Of a stretch of DNA of 64,000 nt, positions 9,901 to 21,000 are shown one piece after another. Positions within the stretch are counted from its first letter, which is position 1. Every line of letters begins with the position of its first letter. This DNA comes from Alteromonadaceae bacterium. GTDB lineage: Bacteria > Pseudomonadota > Gammaproteobacteria > Enterobacterales > Alteromonadaceae. Made by a program: the position numbers and the translations under genes. The notes below the pieces were generated by a model that was given only the letters and a program-made list of their open reading frames with translations, ran no database searches and was not told the origin of the DNA. The stretch is from contig WKFJ01000061.1 of the NCBI GenBank assembly GCA_014872785.1, positions 45,595 through 109,594 on the forward strand, read 5' to 3'.

Positions 9901-11250
9901 TTATGCGGGCAATTCAATTCCTTGCGAACGCATTTTAGCGAGTTTGTAACGCAAGGTTCTCGGACTAATTCCTAATTTTTCTGCAACGTCTTTCCGTTTA
10001 CCGTGACAACTTTTTAACATATCTAGAATGATTTGATTTTCTTGCTGTTTCAGTTCAGAACCTAATAATTTGTCGTTATCCACTTCGATAATCTCGACGG
10101 TTGGTTCGATTAAGTTATCAAAACTTAAGGTATCCAACATGAAATCATTAGTCTGAATAGTTTCACCATCGCAAAGAATAAGTGCGCGTTGAACTGCATT
10201 TTCGAGCTCTCTCACGTTACCCGGCCATGGATATTGCGTTAATTTCTGTCGTGCAGATGCACTCAAGGTTGGTGCGACCATGTTTTGTTTAGCTGCATGT
10301 CGAGCCATCAAATGCGTTGTTAATGGCACGATATCTCTAGGGCGTTCACATAGTGGTAGCCAGGTCAAAGGGAATACATTGAGTCGGTAAAACAAATCTT
10401 CGCGCAGCCTTCCCTCTTTAACCGCTTGCATTAAATCTCTGTTACTCGTGGCAATGACCCTTACATCCAACTTAATGCTCTTGCGTCCCCCCAACCTTTC
10501 TACTTCTTTTTCCTGTAGAACACGTAGTAATTTGGCTTGTAACCCCAGATCCATCTCAGTCACTTCATCGAGCATGATTGTGCCGTTTTGGGCTAATTCG
10601 AACTTGCCAGGCGATGCCTGATAAGCGCCAGTAAATGCGCCTTTCTCATAGCCAAACAACGTCGCTTCTAACATGTTTTCTGGTATAGCAGCACAGTTAA
10701 TAGCAACAAAAGCATTGTCTTTTCTTGCTGACTGTTCGTGAATGTAGCGAGCCAATACTTCCTTTCCGGAACCGCTGGGACCGAGTACCATCACTGTAGC
10801 GTCAGTTCTGCCGACTTTTTGTGCTAACTGTAATAGCTGGCGACTGCTAGGGTCTTCGGCAATTGGCGTAAAACTGCTGTTATTGGAAGTTGGAGCATAG
10901 CGAGTGATTAAGTTAAGTAAAACGTCCGGTGTAAATGGCTTAGCAACATAATCAGTTGCCCCCATTCTCATAGCTTTTACAGCATCATCTACTTGCGCAT
11001 AAGCGGTCATCAGAATAAAGGGTAAATTCGGAAACTTGTTGCGAATAACTTTTAGCAGTTGAATTCCAGACATACCCTGCATTTGAATATCACTTACCAC
11101 TATGTCAACGTAAACCTCATTGATTTTTGAAATCGCCATTTCGGCCGATTCACAACATACTACCTCATAGTTCGCTAGCATTAACGTATCGTAGAGCGCT
11201 TCTCGTAAACCAGGATCATCCTCGACTAACATTACTCTAACTTGATTCAT
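9901..11250 (-). CDS. flrC: FlrC, sigma-54-dependent flagellar response regulator
   Basis: FlrC (FleR) is the NtrC-family activator phosphorylated by FlrB that turns on middle flagellar genes. Receiver domain with EDD near residue 10 and phosphoacceptor Asp54 (VVSDIQM); AAA+ domain with Walker A GPSGSGKE and the sigma-54 contact loop GAFTGA; C-terminal Fis-type helix-turn-helix. I choose the ATG at 11250, which has AGGAG 8 bases upstream, over the ATG at 11271. It overlaps flrB by 14 bases. Confidence 0.95.
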   Translation of the reverse strand: MNQVRVMLVEDDPGLREALYDTLMLANYEVVCCESAEMAISKINEVYVDIVVSDIQMQGMSGIQLLKVIRNKFPNLPFILMTAYAQVDDAVKAMRMGATDYVAKPFTPDVLLNLITRYAPTSNNSSFTPIAEDPSSRQLLQLAQKVGRTDATVMVLGPSGSGKEVLARYIHEQSARKDNAFVAINCAAIPENMLEATLFGYEKGAFTGAYQASPGKFELAQNGTIMLDEVTEMDLGLQAKLLRVLQEKEVERLGGRKSIKLDVRVIATSNRDLMQAVKEGRLREDLFYRLNVFPLTWLPLCERPRDIVPLTTHLMARHAAKQNMVAPTLSASARQKLTQYPWPGNVRELENAVQRALILCDGETIQTNDFMLDTLSFDNLIEPTVEIIEVDNDKLLGSELKQQENQIILDMLKSCHGKRKDVAEKLGISPRTLRYKLAKMRSQGIELPA

Positions 11251-12430
11251 GGATTTTCTCCTGGTTTGCATTTAATTCGGTTTTTAAATGATTTGACGAG
11301 TGACTGGTGCTTTTACCCGCAAAGAATAACGGTCTTGCGGCGCTCGAAACTAAGCCTTGAAATTTGATAGAAAATTCAGCACCACCTTCAATGCGATTAG
11401 CAACATCGATACTCCCTCCAGAGGCTTCAACAATACTTTTAACAACCGCCAGACCCAATCCGGTTCCTTTAGATTTTGTGGTAACAAAGGGATCAAATAG
11501 TGAATCCATCAAAGCCTCGGGAATACCCTCGCCATTATCGGATATACGGATCACCAACTGATTACTACCTGCAAGCATGGTGTCAACCTCGATCTGAACT
11601 CTATCTTTAGAAGATTCACTGGCGTTATTGATTAAATTTTGCAAGGCGCCTTTGATTGAGTTCGCGTTCCCTTCCACAAATACCCCATTCTTCGTCTCAC
11701 TAGCATGTGAAACTTCGATGGTTCTGTTTTTACCAAGAAATTTTTCTTGGTTGTGCTGAGCAACTTCATTTATCAATTTGATAATGTCGAAGACGTCTTT
11801 ATCATCGTTATGCTCTTTGCGCACAAAACGCAGCATATCGTTAACTTGTTTCTCTACATCTTTCAGGTGCTTTAATAACTTTTCAGTAAATTGAGGGACT
11901 TTAGTAGGCGCTACCATCCCACTTTTAAGATTGGCGGCATATAACATTGCCGATGCAAGTGGTGTTCTGATTTGGTGTGCAAGACCTGCCGACATTTTTC
12001 CTAAACTTACCAATTTTTGCATATGCCCAACTTGAGCTTGTAACAGTCTGGTATCAGTAAGATCTGTAAGATGGATGAGTTGTCCCGGTTGATCTGGTAA
12101 TCGTGAGATGGCGAGCTTCACTTTTCTGCCATCTTTAAGAGAAACCTCATACCCATCGTCCTTTTGTCGTTCAAAAGCACGTGCGATAACGTCTCGCCAA
12201 TTCTGACCGAGCAGCGGACTTCCAAGCATATCACTTGCTTGTCTATTGGCGTTTTTGACAATCCCAAAACGATCAATAAGCACAACACCGGCAGGCATCG
12301 CATCTAAGAACTTGCTCAACTGTTCACTTTGATGCCATTCACTTAAAGAAGCATTACCCGAATTAAATACAGGCTCTTTGTGCAGTGAAAGTGGTATCTG
12401 ATGCTCCGATGTTGCGTGCGCAACTCCCAT
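11237..12430 (-). CDS. flrB: FlrB, flagellar sensor histidine kinase
   Basis: FlrB (FleS) phosphorylates FlrC. It has no membrane segment, in line with a cytoplasmic kinase. It has a PAS domain (about residues 40-130), the H-box HQIRTPLASAM with the phosphorylated His, and an ATP-binding domain with the N-box (LQNLINNASE), DNGEGIP and GTGLGLAVVKSIV. The ATG at 12430 has a GAGAGAG stretch upstream and is preferred to a TTG at 12448. A sigma-54 promoter precedes it. Confidence 0.94.
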   Translation of the reverse strand: MGVAHATSEHQIPLSLHKEPVFNSGNASLSEWHQSEQLSKFLDAMPAGVVLIDRFGIVKNANRQASDMLGSPLLGQNWRDVIARAFERQKDDGYEVSLKDGRKVKLAISRLPDQPGQLIHLTDLTDTRLLQAQVGHMQKLVSLGKMSAGLAHQIRTPLASAMLYAANLKSGMVAPTKVPQFTEKLLKHLKDVEKQVNDMLRFVRKEHNDDKDVFDIIKLINEVAQHNQEKFLGKNRTIEVSHASETKNGVFVEGNANSIKGALQNLINNASESSKDRVQIEVDTMLAGSNQLVIRISDNGEGIPEALMDSLFDPFVTTKSKGTGLGLAVVKSIVEASGGSIDVANRIEGGAEFSIKFQGLVSSAARPLFFAGKSTSHSSNHLKTELNANQEKIHESS

Positions 12431-12479
12431 GAATATCTCTCTCGTCAAATTTCAGTCATAAATTACTTCCCACTGTGAA

Positions 12480-12495
12480 AGCAATTAACAGGCCA
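12480..12495 (-). promoter_or_regulatory. Sigma-54 promoter for flrBC
   Basis: TGGCCTGTTAATTGCT on the minus strand has GG and GC 12 bases apart. It lies between the flrA terminator and flrB, with a start site near 12469, about 39 bases before the flrB ATG. FlrA is the expected activator, making flrBC a class II unit. Confidence 0.8.
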
Positions 12496-12549
12496 AAACA
12501 TAAACATATGTTTTTAATAAGATAAATTAAGATTATTTGGTAAGGACAC

Positions 12550-12583
12550 AAACAAAAAAGGCCGCCAATGAATTGACAGCCTT
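12550..12583 (-). terminator. Rho-independent terminator after flrA
   Basis: On the minus strand an 11-base-pair stem (AAGGCTGTCAA with TTGGCGGCCTT, including G-U pairs) closes a TTCA loop and is followed by a T run. It begins 20 bases after the flrA stop, so flrA is transcribed apart from flrBC. Confidence 0.9.
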
Positions 12584-12602
12584 CGGGGAGGAATTTTAAT
12601 TA

Positions 12603-14048
12603 TTAGAGCTCTTTTGCGATGTTGTATTTGCGCATTTTCTCTACTAACGTCGTGCGACGCATACCCAAGAACTCGGCAGAACGAGCCACAACCCAATCAT
12701 GTTGCTCAAGCGCGGTCGTAATCATATTCACCTCAAGATCTGACAAGTATTCTTTAAGGTTCACACCATCTACTGGCAATGCAGGGTCGCCAAATGGTAT
12801 CCCTTCAGGCATGGCCATCGGCTCAGGTTCATCATCAAAAGAATCATCTGTAAATAACGAATTAATGGCTTCTCGTTCAAGCAACTCTTCAGGATACTCA
12901 GGGGTAAAGTTTTCAATTTGCACGTGCTGATACTTAATAGGTAAGTCAGGTACGTCAACTACTTGGTTGGGACACAATATCGTAAGTCGTTCAACCAAGT
13001 TTGATAATTCGCGAACATTTCCCGACCACTTGTGTTCCATAAGCGAAGCTAATGCATCTTCTGTAAACTTAATCGACTTTTGCGCCTCGCTTTCGAAACG
13101 TGAAACCAGCTCTTGCAGCAACAACGGAATATCTTCTTTTCTATCACGAAGGGCTGGACTATCGATAGGGAACACGTTAAGACGGTAATATAAATCCTCT
13201 CGGAATTTGCCTTCGGTAATCATGGTTTCCAAGTCTCTGTGCGTCGCCGCAATAACTCTTACATTACATGAAATAGGTTTGGTTCCGCCAACACGTTCAT
13301 AGGTACGTTCTTGCAGGACGCGAAGCATCTTAACCTGCATTTGTAATGGCATATCACCTATTTCGTCAAGAAACAGTGTACCACCTTCGGCCAACTCAAA
13401 ACGCCCCTTGCGTGACGCAACAGCTCCAGTAAAAGCGCCTTTCTCGTGACCGAACAATTCACTTTCAAGTAACTCACCAGGAATCGCTCCACAATTCACC
13501 GGAATAAATGGACCTTCTTTTCGTTGCGACAAAAAATGTACATTTCGAGCGACAACTTCCTTACCTGTTCCAGATTCACCTAATACCAACACATTTGCAT
13601 CGGTTGGCGCTACTTGTTCAATCATTCGGCGAACAGCTTGGATTTCTTGGCTCTTACCACCCAGGCTTCTAAAAAGCTTGGTTTTCATCGTTACTCGATT
13701 CTTGTCAGGTCGTCTCTTGGTGTACTCTTGACAGCGATGTAGCAGTTTTGTAAGAAGTGGATAAGTTACAGGTTCTTGAACCAGCCCCATGACATTGGGC
13801 GTGGAAATGAGCTGTTCGGATTCACCCACAGCGATGAAAGGAAAAGCGGGGAACTTTTCAACTACGTCAACGGCCAATTCGGCGTTCTCGGCATCAATGA
13901 TTACCGCTTCAACATTAGCGAACTGCTGTAAAGTGGGTAGAGCCTGTGAGAAATCGACTGCGTCACCTTGTTCGCCCAAAAAGCTAACAATAGTTGATAA
14001 ATTTAACCGTCTGGACTCGTTCGAGCTTATTACCAGTATGCGACTCAT
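12603..14048 (-). CDS. flrA: FlrA/FleQ, master flagellar sigma-54 activator
   Basis: FlrA is the class I activator of polar flagellar genes. 481 residues: an N-terminal FleQ-type receiver-like domain that lacks the usual Asp cluster, an AAA+ domain with Walker A GESGTGKE (157-164) and GAFTGA (204-209), and a C-terminal Fis-type helix-turn-helix ([18 protein letters not shown]). In Pseudomonas FleQ also binds cyclic-di-GMP; this is not tested here. In relatives flrA lies directly after fliS; here the glycosylation island, a flagellin and galE come between. Confidence 0.95.
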   Translation of the reverse strand: MSRILVISSNESRRLNLSTIVSFLGEQGDAVDFSQALPTLQQFANVEAVIIDAENAELAVDVVEKFPAFPFIAVGESEQLISTPNVMGLVQEPVTYPLLTKLLHRCQEYTKRRPDKNRVTMKTKLFRSLGGKSQEIQAVRRMIEQVAPTDANVLVLGESGTGKEVVARNVHFLSQRKEGPFIPVNCGAIPGELLESELFGHEKGAFTGAVASRKGRFELAEGGTLFLDEIGDMPLQMQVKMLRVLQERTYERVGGTKPISCNVRVIAATHRDLETMITEGKFREDLYYRLNVFPIDSPALRDRKEDIPLLLQELVSRFESEAQKSIKFTEDALASLMEHKWSGNVRELSNLVERLTILCPNQVVDVPDLPIKYQHVQIENFTPEYPEELLEREAINSLFTDDSFDDEPEPMAMPEGIPFGDPALPVDGVNLKEYLSDLEVNMITTALEQHDWVVARSAEFLGMRRTTLVEKMRKYNIAKEL

Positions 14049-14259
14049 AAGTGCTTAACGTACCGAGATAAGAATTTTATTAGTATTTTTGTTTAGTTTG
14101 CTTTCGAATCCAGTCAGTTTCAAGTAAGTAAATGAAATATCTGTGATTTAATTCCAAAGCCGGGAAATTTTATCCTCGTTTGATGGTATCACTCTGACGC
14201 TAGATTGCGATAAGACGAAAGTAGCATTTATAAGTTGAGCGAAAAATGAAACAAATCCA

Positions 14260-15288
14260 TCATGCACTTAATTCAAAGCTTTTATTGTGATTAACATTCC
14301 ATCGCCAAGCGTCGATGATCATCTGTTCCAGTGATCTTTTTGCGTACCAATTCAATACCTCATTCGCTTTACGCACGTCCGCCCAACTAGTCGCAACATC
14401 ACCATCCCTCCTTTCAGAAAATCGAATTGGTATTGCTCTACCGGAGATTTCCCTGAACATTTCAACAACTTCAAGTACTGAGTGACCCAGTCCGGTGCCT
14501 AAGTTGAAAACTTCCATTTTACTAAATGGAAAAGAAAGCCTTTCTAATGCCTTCAAATGCCCGGCAGCAAGATCTAATACATGGATAAAGTCTCGTACCG
14601 CTGTGCCGTCTTCAGTCGGATAATCATTGCCATAGACTTTCAACTTTTCTAAACGACCAATCGCTACGTTGGCTACACATGGGACTAAATTAGTTGGATT
14701 ATTTAATGGGTTTTCTCCTATAAGACCAGATTGATGTGCCCCGACAGGATTGAAATAACGCAGTGAAATAATTTGCCAGTCAGGATCACTACATGCCAAT
14801 TCTGTCAGCATATTTTCGATGATTATTTTAGAGGAACCGTATGGGTTCGTCGCTTTTCCAATAAGATCAGACTCTTTTACAGGCATGGTATTTTTGTCAC
14901 CATAAACGGTTGCAGAAGAACTAAAAATTAGCTTTTTCACTCCTACTCGCGTCATTGCTTCGCACAAATTAGTTGTTGCAACCACATTATTTGAATAGTA
15001 ACTCAGAGGTTTTTCAATAGATTCCTCAACCGACTTTAGGCCTGCGAAATGTATAACCGCTTCTATATTGGTATGGACTTCGAAAACTCGATTCAACTCT
15101 GTCTTATCGCGTAAATCAATTTGATGAAATTCAAATTCGCGACCTGATATTTCTTTGATCTTGTTAGTAGTTTGGAAACTTGAGCTGCATAAATTATCTA
15201 CGACGACAACATCGTGTCCACTTTCCAGTAGCTCAACAACCGTGTGCGAGCCTATATAACCAATGCCACCTGTAACTAGTACTTTCAT
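14260..15288 (-). CDS. galE: GalE-type UDP-glucose 4-epimerase
   Basis: An extended SDR that interconverts UDP-Glc and UDP-Gal. 342 residues, the normal GalE length, with NAD-binding GGIGYIGSH (residue 10 is Ile where Ala is usual), the SSSATVYG segment, YGSSK catalytic Tyr/Lys, and the GalE signature RYFNPVGAHQSGLIGE. Gene context suggests that it supplies UDP-Gal for the UDP-galactopyranose mutase at 44718-45902. UDP-GlcNAc 4-epimerase activity cannot be excluded. Confidence 0.85.
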   Translation of the reverse strand: MKVLVTGGIGYIGSHTVVELLESGHDVVVVDNLCSSSFQTTNKIKEISGREFEFHQIDLRDKTELNRVFEVHTNIEAVIHFAGLKSVEESIEKPLSYYSNNVVATTNLCEAMTRVGVKKLIFSSSATVYGDKNTMPVKESDLIGKATNPYGSSKIIIENMLTELACSDPDWQIISLRYFNPVGAHQSGLIGENPLNNPTNLVPCVANVAIGRLEKLKVYGNDYPTEDGTAVRDFIHVLDLAAGHLKALERLSFPFSKMEVFNLGTGLGHSVLEVVEMFREISGRAIPIRFSERRDGDVATSWADVRKANEVLNWYAKRSLEQMIIDAWRWNVNHNKSFELSA

Positions 15289-15366
15289 ATGAAAAAATGA
15301 ACGCCTGACTTTTATTTATTATCGACAAATCGAATGTTTTTTTTACATTCAATGTAATCGAATATA

Positions 15367-15395
15367 TAAAAAAAAAGCCTGGGGTGACCAGACTT
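15367..15395 (-). terminator. Rho-independent terminator after the divergent flagellin
   Basis: Read on the minus strand, an 8-base-pair stem (AAGTCTGG with CCAGGCTT) has a 5-base loop and is followed by nine T residues. It begins 26 bases after the flagellin stop and separates that gene from galE. Confidence 0.88.
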
Positions 15396-15420
15396 TTTGT
15401 AAGACTTTAAGCAAAAGTGC

Positions 15421-16224
15421 TTAGCTTAATAGGGCTAGCACTTGACTCTGTTGCTGATTAGCTTGAGCTTGTACGGCTATATTTGCTTGACTCAAAACAC
15501 CGGCGGCAGCATTTTCAGCAGTGGTGGCAGCAAAATCGGTATCCTGGATACGGCTTCTAGCCGCCTGCTCGTTTACCGTTTGCGTGGTTAGCTGTCTTGC
15601 CGTGCTTTCAAAACGATTCTGTACAGCACCAAACTCAGCCCTATTACTACCGACCGTCTCAATCGCAGCGTCCGCTGAATCTAGCGCTGCCTGCGCGCCT
15701 GTCTCAGTGCTTATATCCGCGTTTAGTATATCGTTTAGCGCTGTTGGCAAATCACGGGTGTTTACGCCAATACTCTGACCTGCATTCGCACCTGATTGGA
15801 AATCAATAGAACCGTCAGCCGTAAAAAGTGAATTACCATTAAAATTAGTATTTTCGAGAGTGCTTCTGATGTTGTCTTGCAATTGGGTCACTTCCTGCTG
15901 CAAAGCACTGCGGTCTGCATCTGTTAACAACCCATTTCCCGCCTGCACCGACAGCTCCCGAATACGAGCAACGTCATCATTAACACCAGACAAAGCTGCA
16001 TCACCAACCTGAGCCAAAGAAATACCATCATAAACGTTATTCAACGCCTGCTGGTTGCCTGACACTTGGCTAGAAAGCCTATCTATTATCTGTTGTGCGG
16101 CAGCACCGTCAGCGGCGCTGTTTATTTGCCTACCACTTGCCAAACGCTCAAGCAGATTGTTTTGTCTTTCTTGCACCTGTTGCAAGATAGAATTATTTGA
16201 ACTGGAATTTACGCCGTTTACCAT
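15421..16224 (-). CDS. Divergent flagellin-like protein
   Basis: 267 residues with a full flagellin layout: an N-terminal D0/D1 helix pair (LLERLASGRQINSAADGAAAQQIIDRL), the LQQEVTQLQDNI segment, and a C-terminal helix (AARSRIQDTDFAATTAENAAAGVLSQANIAVQAQANQQ) ending in LALLS. The N-terminus MVNGVNSSSNNSILQQVQERQ differs strongly from the MSLFVNTN start of the three other flagellins, and the central region is unrelated. AGGAGG lies just before the ATG. It sits more than 40 kb from the other flagellins. It may be a minor or specialised filament subunit. Confidence 0.85.
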   Translation of the reverse strand: MVNGVNSSSNNSILQQVQERQNNLLERLASGRQINSAADGAAAQQIIDRLSSQVSGNQQALNNVYDGISLAQVGDAALSGVNDDVARIRELSVQAGNGLLTDADRSALQQEVTQLQDNIRSTLENTNFNGNSLFTADGSIDFQSGANAGQSIGVNTRDLPTALNDILNADISTETGAQAALDSADAAIETVGSNRAEFGAVQNRFESTARQLTTQTVNEQAARSRIQDTDFAATTAENAAAGVLSQANIAVQAQANQQQSQVLALLS

Positions 16225-16772
16225 AAATACCTCCTATACCTCACAGTAAAGAGTAGCACAAACTGGTTACAAAGTAAGCTTTTACGGATTTGGAAATTGT
16301 GAGCTAGCTAACAAAATTAAAGCTAATGAAACATCGACAGTTGTCGAGTTATTGGTTAAAAGACTCCTTGTCTTAATGAAAAGTTTATTGAGTACCCCCT
16401 CATAAATTAACGAAAAATGACTTAATTTTAAGACCGTTTTAGTAATGAAGATGGTGTTTTAACTGTGCTAACTTGACCGTTCAAAATACATAGTTAAACG
16501 CAAAGGATGAAAATGCTGAGCAATAATTTCTAATAGAAATTTAGAGACAGGATGACGTTGGCTAGCTGCCAAACCGATAAATTCGATTTGTCCACATACT
16601 ACTCTATAGACACACTTCAATTTTGCGAAAGCATGTCTCATGTGGTAAGTCTGTTAAACTAAGGCCTTCAAAATCCAAATTATCAGCCGATAATCTCAGT
16701 ACTATAATAAAATCTAATTTTTTGTAATTCTCATAAATGTTGGCTCAATGAAAAAGGAACTAATTACGATCA
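16225..16772. other. Divergent intergenic region, 548 bases
   Basis: AT-rich spacer between the divergent flagellin (leftward) and a methyltransferase (rightward). I see the AGGAGG site of the flagellin and promoter-like elements at 16680-16708. No open reading frame, RNA gene or clear sigma-28 or sigma-54 site for the flagellin could be supported, although a flagellin would be expected to have one. Confidence 0.6.
16680..16708 (+). promoter_or_regulatory. Possible sigma-70 promoter for the methyltransferase gene
   Basis: TTATCA and a perfect TATAAT are separated by 17 bases, with the start about 60 bases before the gene at 16773. A GCCGATAA octamer (16686-16693), the sigma-28 -10 consensus, overlaps the spacer, but no TAAA stands 15 bases upstream of it. 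Confidence 0.35.
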
Positions 16773-17681
16773 ATGACTAGCAACATTCCCTTAAATTCGC
16801 CAGTATTTTTATATGGAGCATCGAAAAAAGGCATAGAATACTTACCTATAATTCAAAAGCGTTACAAAGTAATCGGGTTTCTTGATGGTAATTCAAAAAA
16901 GCATGGAACAGAACTTTGCGGCTTCAATATCTCTGGGCCGCATTCGAGTCAACTATTGAACAAGTCGTCCATTATCATAACGAGCACTTTCGAAGCTGAA
17001 ATATCTGAAACTTTAGAATCGATGGGAATTCGTAATTTTGTTTCGGTTCATGCTTTACCCGATATCGAGCGTATGTACCTGAAAGAAAAGAAAAAGTCTC
17101 AGCAAAAAGACATTTCAAAAAGAGCAGCAACCCGTTCGCCTTTACTTGTTTCAGTTGGCTCAGAAGGACTTGCGAATAGAGGTTGGTTGATAACTGAACA
17201 GTCTTTTTTAGATATTACCCAATCAGACGACTGGTCAGCCTGTTTTTCTCCCAATTCCATAGATGCTATTTTCGCAGAACATGTATGGGAGCACATGACC
17301 ACGACTCAGGCCAAAGTAGCCACGAAGTTGTGTTTTCGTTATTTAAAATACGGTGGTCGTCTACGGTTAGCTGTACCTGACGGCTATCACGAAAGTGATT
17401 CTTATATCGAAAGAGTTAAGCCTGGTGGTTATGGAAACGGTTCAGATGACCATAAGGTGCTCTACAATTATCAAAGTTTCAGTAGTTTACTAGAGGATGT
17501 GGGCTTTAAAGTAGAATTGCTCGAATATTATGACGAAAATAGAAATTTACACACTGCTACTATATCCGAAAATTTTGGTGCAATTAGGCGGTCAGTGTAT
17601 AACTACCCAGACAATCATACTGATAAATTGAATTATGATTACTCTTCTTTGATCATTGACGCCTTTAAATGCCCTAACTAG
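16773..17681 (+). CDS. SAM-dependent methyltransferase with N-terminal Rossmann module
   Basis: 302 residues. The N-terminal 100 residues (PVFLYGASKKGIEYLPIIQKRYKVIGFLDG) resemble the nucleotide-binding fold of PglD-like and sugar-modifying proteins. The C-terminal half looks like a class I methyltransferase fragment: SIDAIFAEHVWEHM followed by YLKYGGRLRLAVPDGYHESDSYI. A clear glycine-rich SAM motif is not visible, so the activity is uncertain. It is transcribed alone, opposite to the maf gene, at the left end of the island. Confidence 0.6.
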   Translation: MTSNIPLNSPVFLYGASKKGIEYLPIIQKRYKVIGFLDGNSKKHGTELCGFNISGPHSSQLLNKSSIIITSTFEAEISETLESMGIRNFVSVHALPDIERMYLKEKKKSQQKDISKRAATRSPLLVSVGSEGLANRGWLITEQSFLDITQSDDWSACFSPNSIDAIFAEHVWEHMTTTQAKVATKLCFRYLKYGGRLRLAVPDGYHESDSYIERVKPGGYGNGSDDHKVLYNYQSFSSLLEDVGFKVELLEYYDENRNLHTATISENFGAIRRSVYNYPDNHTDKLNYDYSSLIIDAFKCPN

Positions 17682-18014
17682 GAAAGTCGTTGACTTCAAA
17701 AAAAACTGGATGGAATTTAAAAGAAAATAGACCTACTTATCAAAATACAAAGTCAACTTTAAAAGCGTCTAAGCTCAACTTCATCTCAGAATATAAGATG
17801 CATGAACCACATTTTTATTAAAGAACATCCACTCTTTAAATTATATTTGTTCTATGTTTTATCTTTTGGCCACGGAAATTGCTGAGGCTACGATTTTAAG
17901 GTACAAACTGCTCAAAAACCATGAAAGTGTTATTTCATGATAAATACGCCACCAATTATTCAAGCATCAAAGACAAATTATTTTTTATGACGCCTAAATT
18001 AAGCTAAACATAGA
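17682..18014. other. Convergent intergenic region, 333 bases
   Basis: AT-rich DNA between the converging methyltransferase and maf genes. I find no open reading frame, RNA gene, clear terminator hairpin or repeat in it. Confidence 0.5.
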
Positions 18015-21000
18015 TCATTTATTGAGCAAATTATTATAACTTGCCTCTGTGATAAAACTCACTAAATTTTCGGCGGACAACGGCGTGTTAATGCGCTTTC
18101 CCCTGTCTCCCCTGTGATCGACCATGTAACATTCAAATTTATCCCTGTTAAATGGAATTACTATAAATGAATCGAATTCAATAAATGCATCAAAGTCTTT
18201 TAATTGATTGGTAATATCATTCAATGATTGATTTTCGAATATCGCTTCATTGGTTGTTTCTACAAACATAACTTTAAGAATGTATAGTGCACTGTAGTCA
18301 AAGTTTTTCCTAACTCTGTTCAATAAGAACTGAGTTCTTGTGCGCATACATGTACTGAGTGGAGCCATACCAGCCTTAACTGTTTCGCTTCCCAACTCAA
18401 CAGGAGGCAATCCCCAAGGATACCAAAAACTATTACAAGACTTGGGGGCAAATTTTTCAGAAAAAGTGAGTAGTTCATTCAGTTTCCCCCCAATCTGTAT
18501 GGGAACAAGTCGGTCTTTTTCCTGGACTTGAAAGTTACTTTCGACAGGTAGGTTAACAACATACTCGAACGCCTCAAAATCGGTAGCCACTTGCGAGTAA
18601 TAGTGGGTATAGACCGATTTGTATTCTTCGGCATTGTCAAAACCCATTAGCTTTACGTCATAATGCTCGGCGAAAGTGTGCTTTTGAGTTTTGTAAAACG
18701 CAGTAGTTCTGAAATGGAAAAACGCTTGGATCAAATCAAAAGCATCGGGATCATTTGAGTAATCCAATGCGATTTTTGTAAGCCATTTTTCCCACAATCT
18801 CAAGGCTTCCTCGATGTATGCCTCACCATTGTCTGCTGCGATAACTTTACTTAAAAAAGCATTGGTAAAATTAATAGTGCCATGCAAAAGGTAAAACAAT
18901 AGCGAATTTTTACTGGCGTAAGAATCTATAATTGTTCGCATTTGTTGTGTGATTAATTTGTCAACGGCTTCGATCGTTAGCTCAGTATCCCTGACTGTGG
19001 TAATCAGAGCGTCAAACTCCTTGGCAATTTCTGTTGTTTTAAATCTTTTCTCGTAATCTACCTTAAAGGTATTGGATGAGGCGTAAGCCTTAAACGCATT
19101 TTCATTAATGTATCTCAGAGCCCTGCTTTTATCAGCCTCATCAGTCGTTACAAGCACCATCTCATCCCTCAACGGCACGGAGCCAGAAATTTTAGCTCCA
19201 TCGGCAGTGTTATAACACTCTGTCTTAGGATAGCTAGCAAGTGCTTGTTCCATAATCGACTTGGATATTTTAAATTCTTGTTTGGTATTCACTCTTGCTC
19301 TGAAGTTTCCAGGGATGACAAGTGCCGTGTTGTTTTCTTCAGAGTAATCATTCCTTTCTTTTCCTTCGCCATCGTAATAGCCGGAACTTTTACTGTGGTG
19401 ATATTTGTTGTCTATGAAGCCTAGGTCGATACCAAATAAATAGATTTGTTGAAAACCTAATTCACAAACAATATTCACAACGAAATTAGAGACTGTCGGA
19501 TAGGCATGGTTCAAAAGCGAGTAATTTTTCTCACCAAGCAATTCAAGAGCAGAAACAGTAGATGATTCTCCATCCTTAAATGCAATTAACGTGTCTTTGA
19601 ACAATGCAGCTGTATCCGGGTGAATGCCGTTACAGGATATGAGGGGAATCCCCTTTAGGTAGTCAAAGTCGCCTACTCTACAACACCAATCAAAGGTTGA
19701 GCGATTTTGTTCAATCTCAGCATGAAAATCAGGAACAATTCCCGCCTTGTGTAACGGCATAAGGGCGGTGCCACATGAAATGACGAGCGCCTTACCTTTG
19801 TAACTTTTAATAGTTTCAATGCAACTATCTAATGAGGGCCCATTCCCAATAATAAAAACCGGAACACTTGCGCAAGCATTCGATATCGGTCGTTGCTCTT
19901 TACTGATAAGTAATCGAGTGCCTTCGGAAATCATTTCATTAGTTTGAGAAATACCGTATCTAGCGTGATCAAAATATTCCCCCATACTTATTATCAGTTG
20001 CAATTGCTCTCTAACATTAGCTATTGCAATCTCTAATTCGGGATTGTAGTAAGTCTGAAAAAAATACGAATTCATAAGGTTGTATGGGCCAACCGCATAA
20101 AACTGCTGAACAAGATCCCTGAAAATATTTTTGCCGTCGTCCCCTATATTTAGGTAAATTCGGCGTTCTTCTTCATCAATTTTTTCTAATAACAAATCCC
20201 ACCTTATTGAAAATAATGAGGCGTAAAAAAAGTCTCTATTTGGCTCGCAAACAAACAATTTTTCAACCTCATAAGAGTCTACGAGTTGCTGAAGTTGATA
20301 GCCTTCAACTAACCCAAATAAAATGATTGATTTGATAACTTTTGGTAATTGACTTTTGGACTCACGAACGTTCTGTAACAGTTGGTCAGCTTGATTGACA
20401 TACTGATAATGCAGATAGCTATCTAGTTTTTTTCCGGTGTAGTTTAAGACTAATCCGTCTTTGTTTGGATTTTTCTCAAAGTCTTTGAAGCTCAACTCTG
20501 TGTCTTTTACTGAATCGTGGTAATAAAGAGAACCATCTGATTTATCGACCAAGTTTACAGAGCCGTTATCCTCCAAATACGGAAACCAACACTCAGGTTC
20601 ATATGAACTAAATTCAACATAAATCTGGGGGAAATACCGACGAAAAGCTTTCAGATTCTGCTTAAAGATTTCACTTTCCATTGGCTTGGCCAGCGCTTCT
20701 GAACGATTTGCTATCCTCGACGTCCATAATGGTTTAAATGCTTTACCTGAAAGACCCGTTGAATTTTGGTGTGAAGAGTTAATAAACTCTTGCCATGAGT
20801 TGCTTCCCAATTTTTCATACAAAAACTGAAAATAGCTCTCATTGTAATGTTTATAGACATAGAAGTCGGTAATATTCGAAAAATCAACCAATTGCTCAAC
20901 ATCTTCAACTAAAGTTTTGCCAGTCTCTCCGGCTCTCAAAAAGATTAAGGTGTCTTTTTGGGCTGCGACTTCAAATATGCTTTTCCAATCAGCCAAAACT

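Noticed and set aside
18015..20996. Independent 993-residue gene starting at TTG 20996
   Set aside because: The TTG has no ribosome site and lies in the middle of a Rossmann unit whose first half is encoded in the upstream frame across the poly-G tract.
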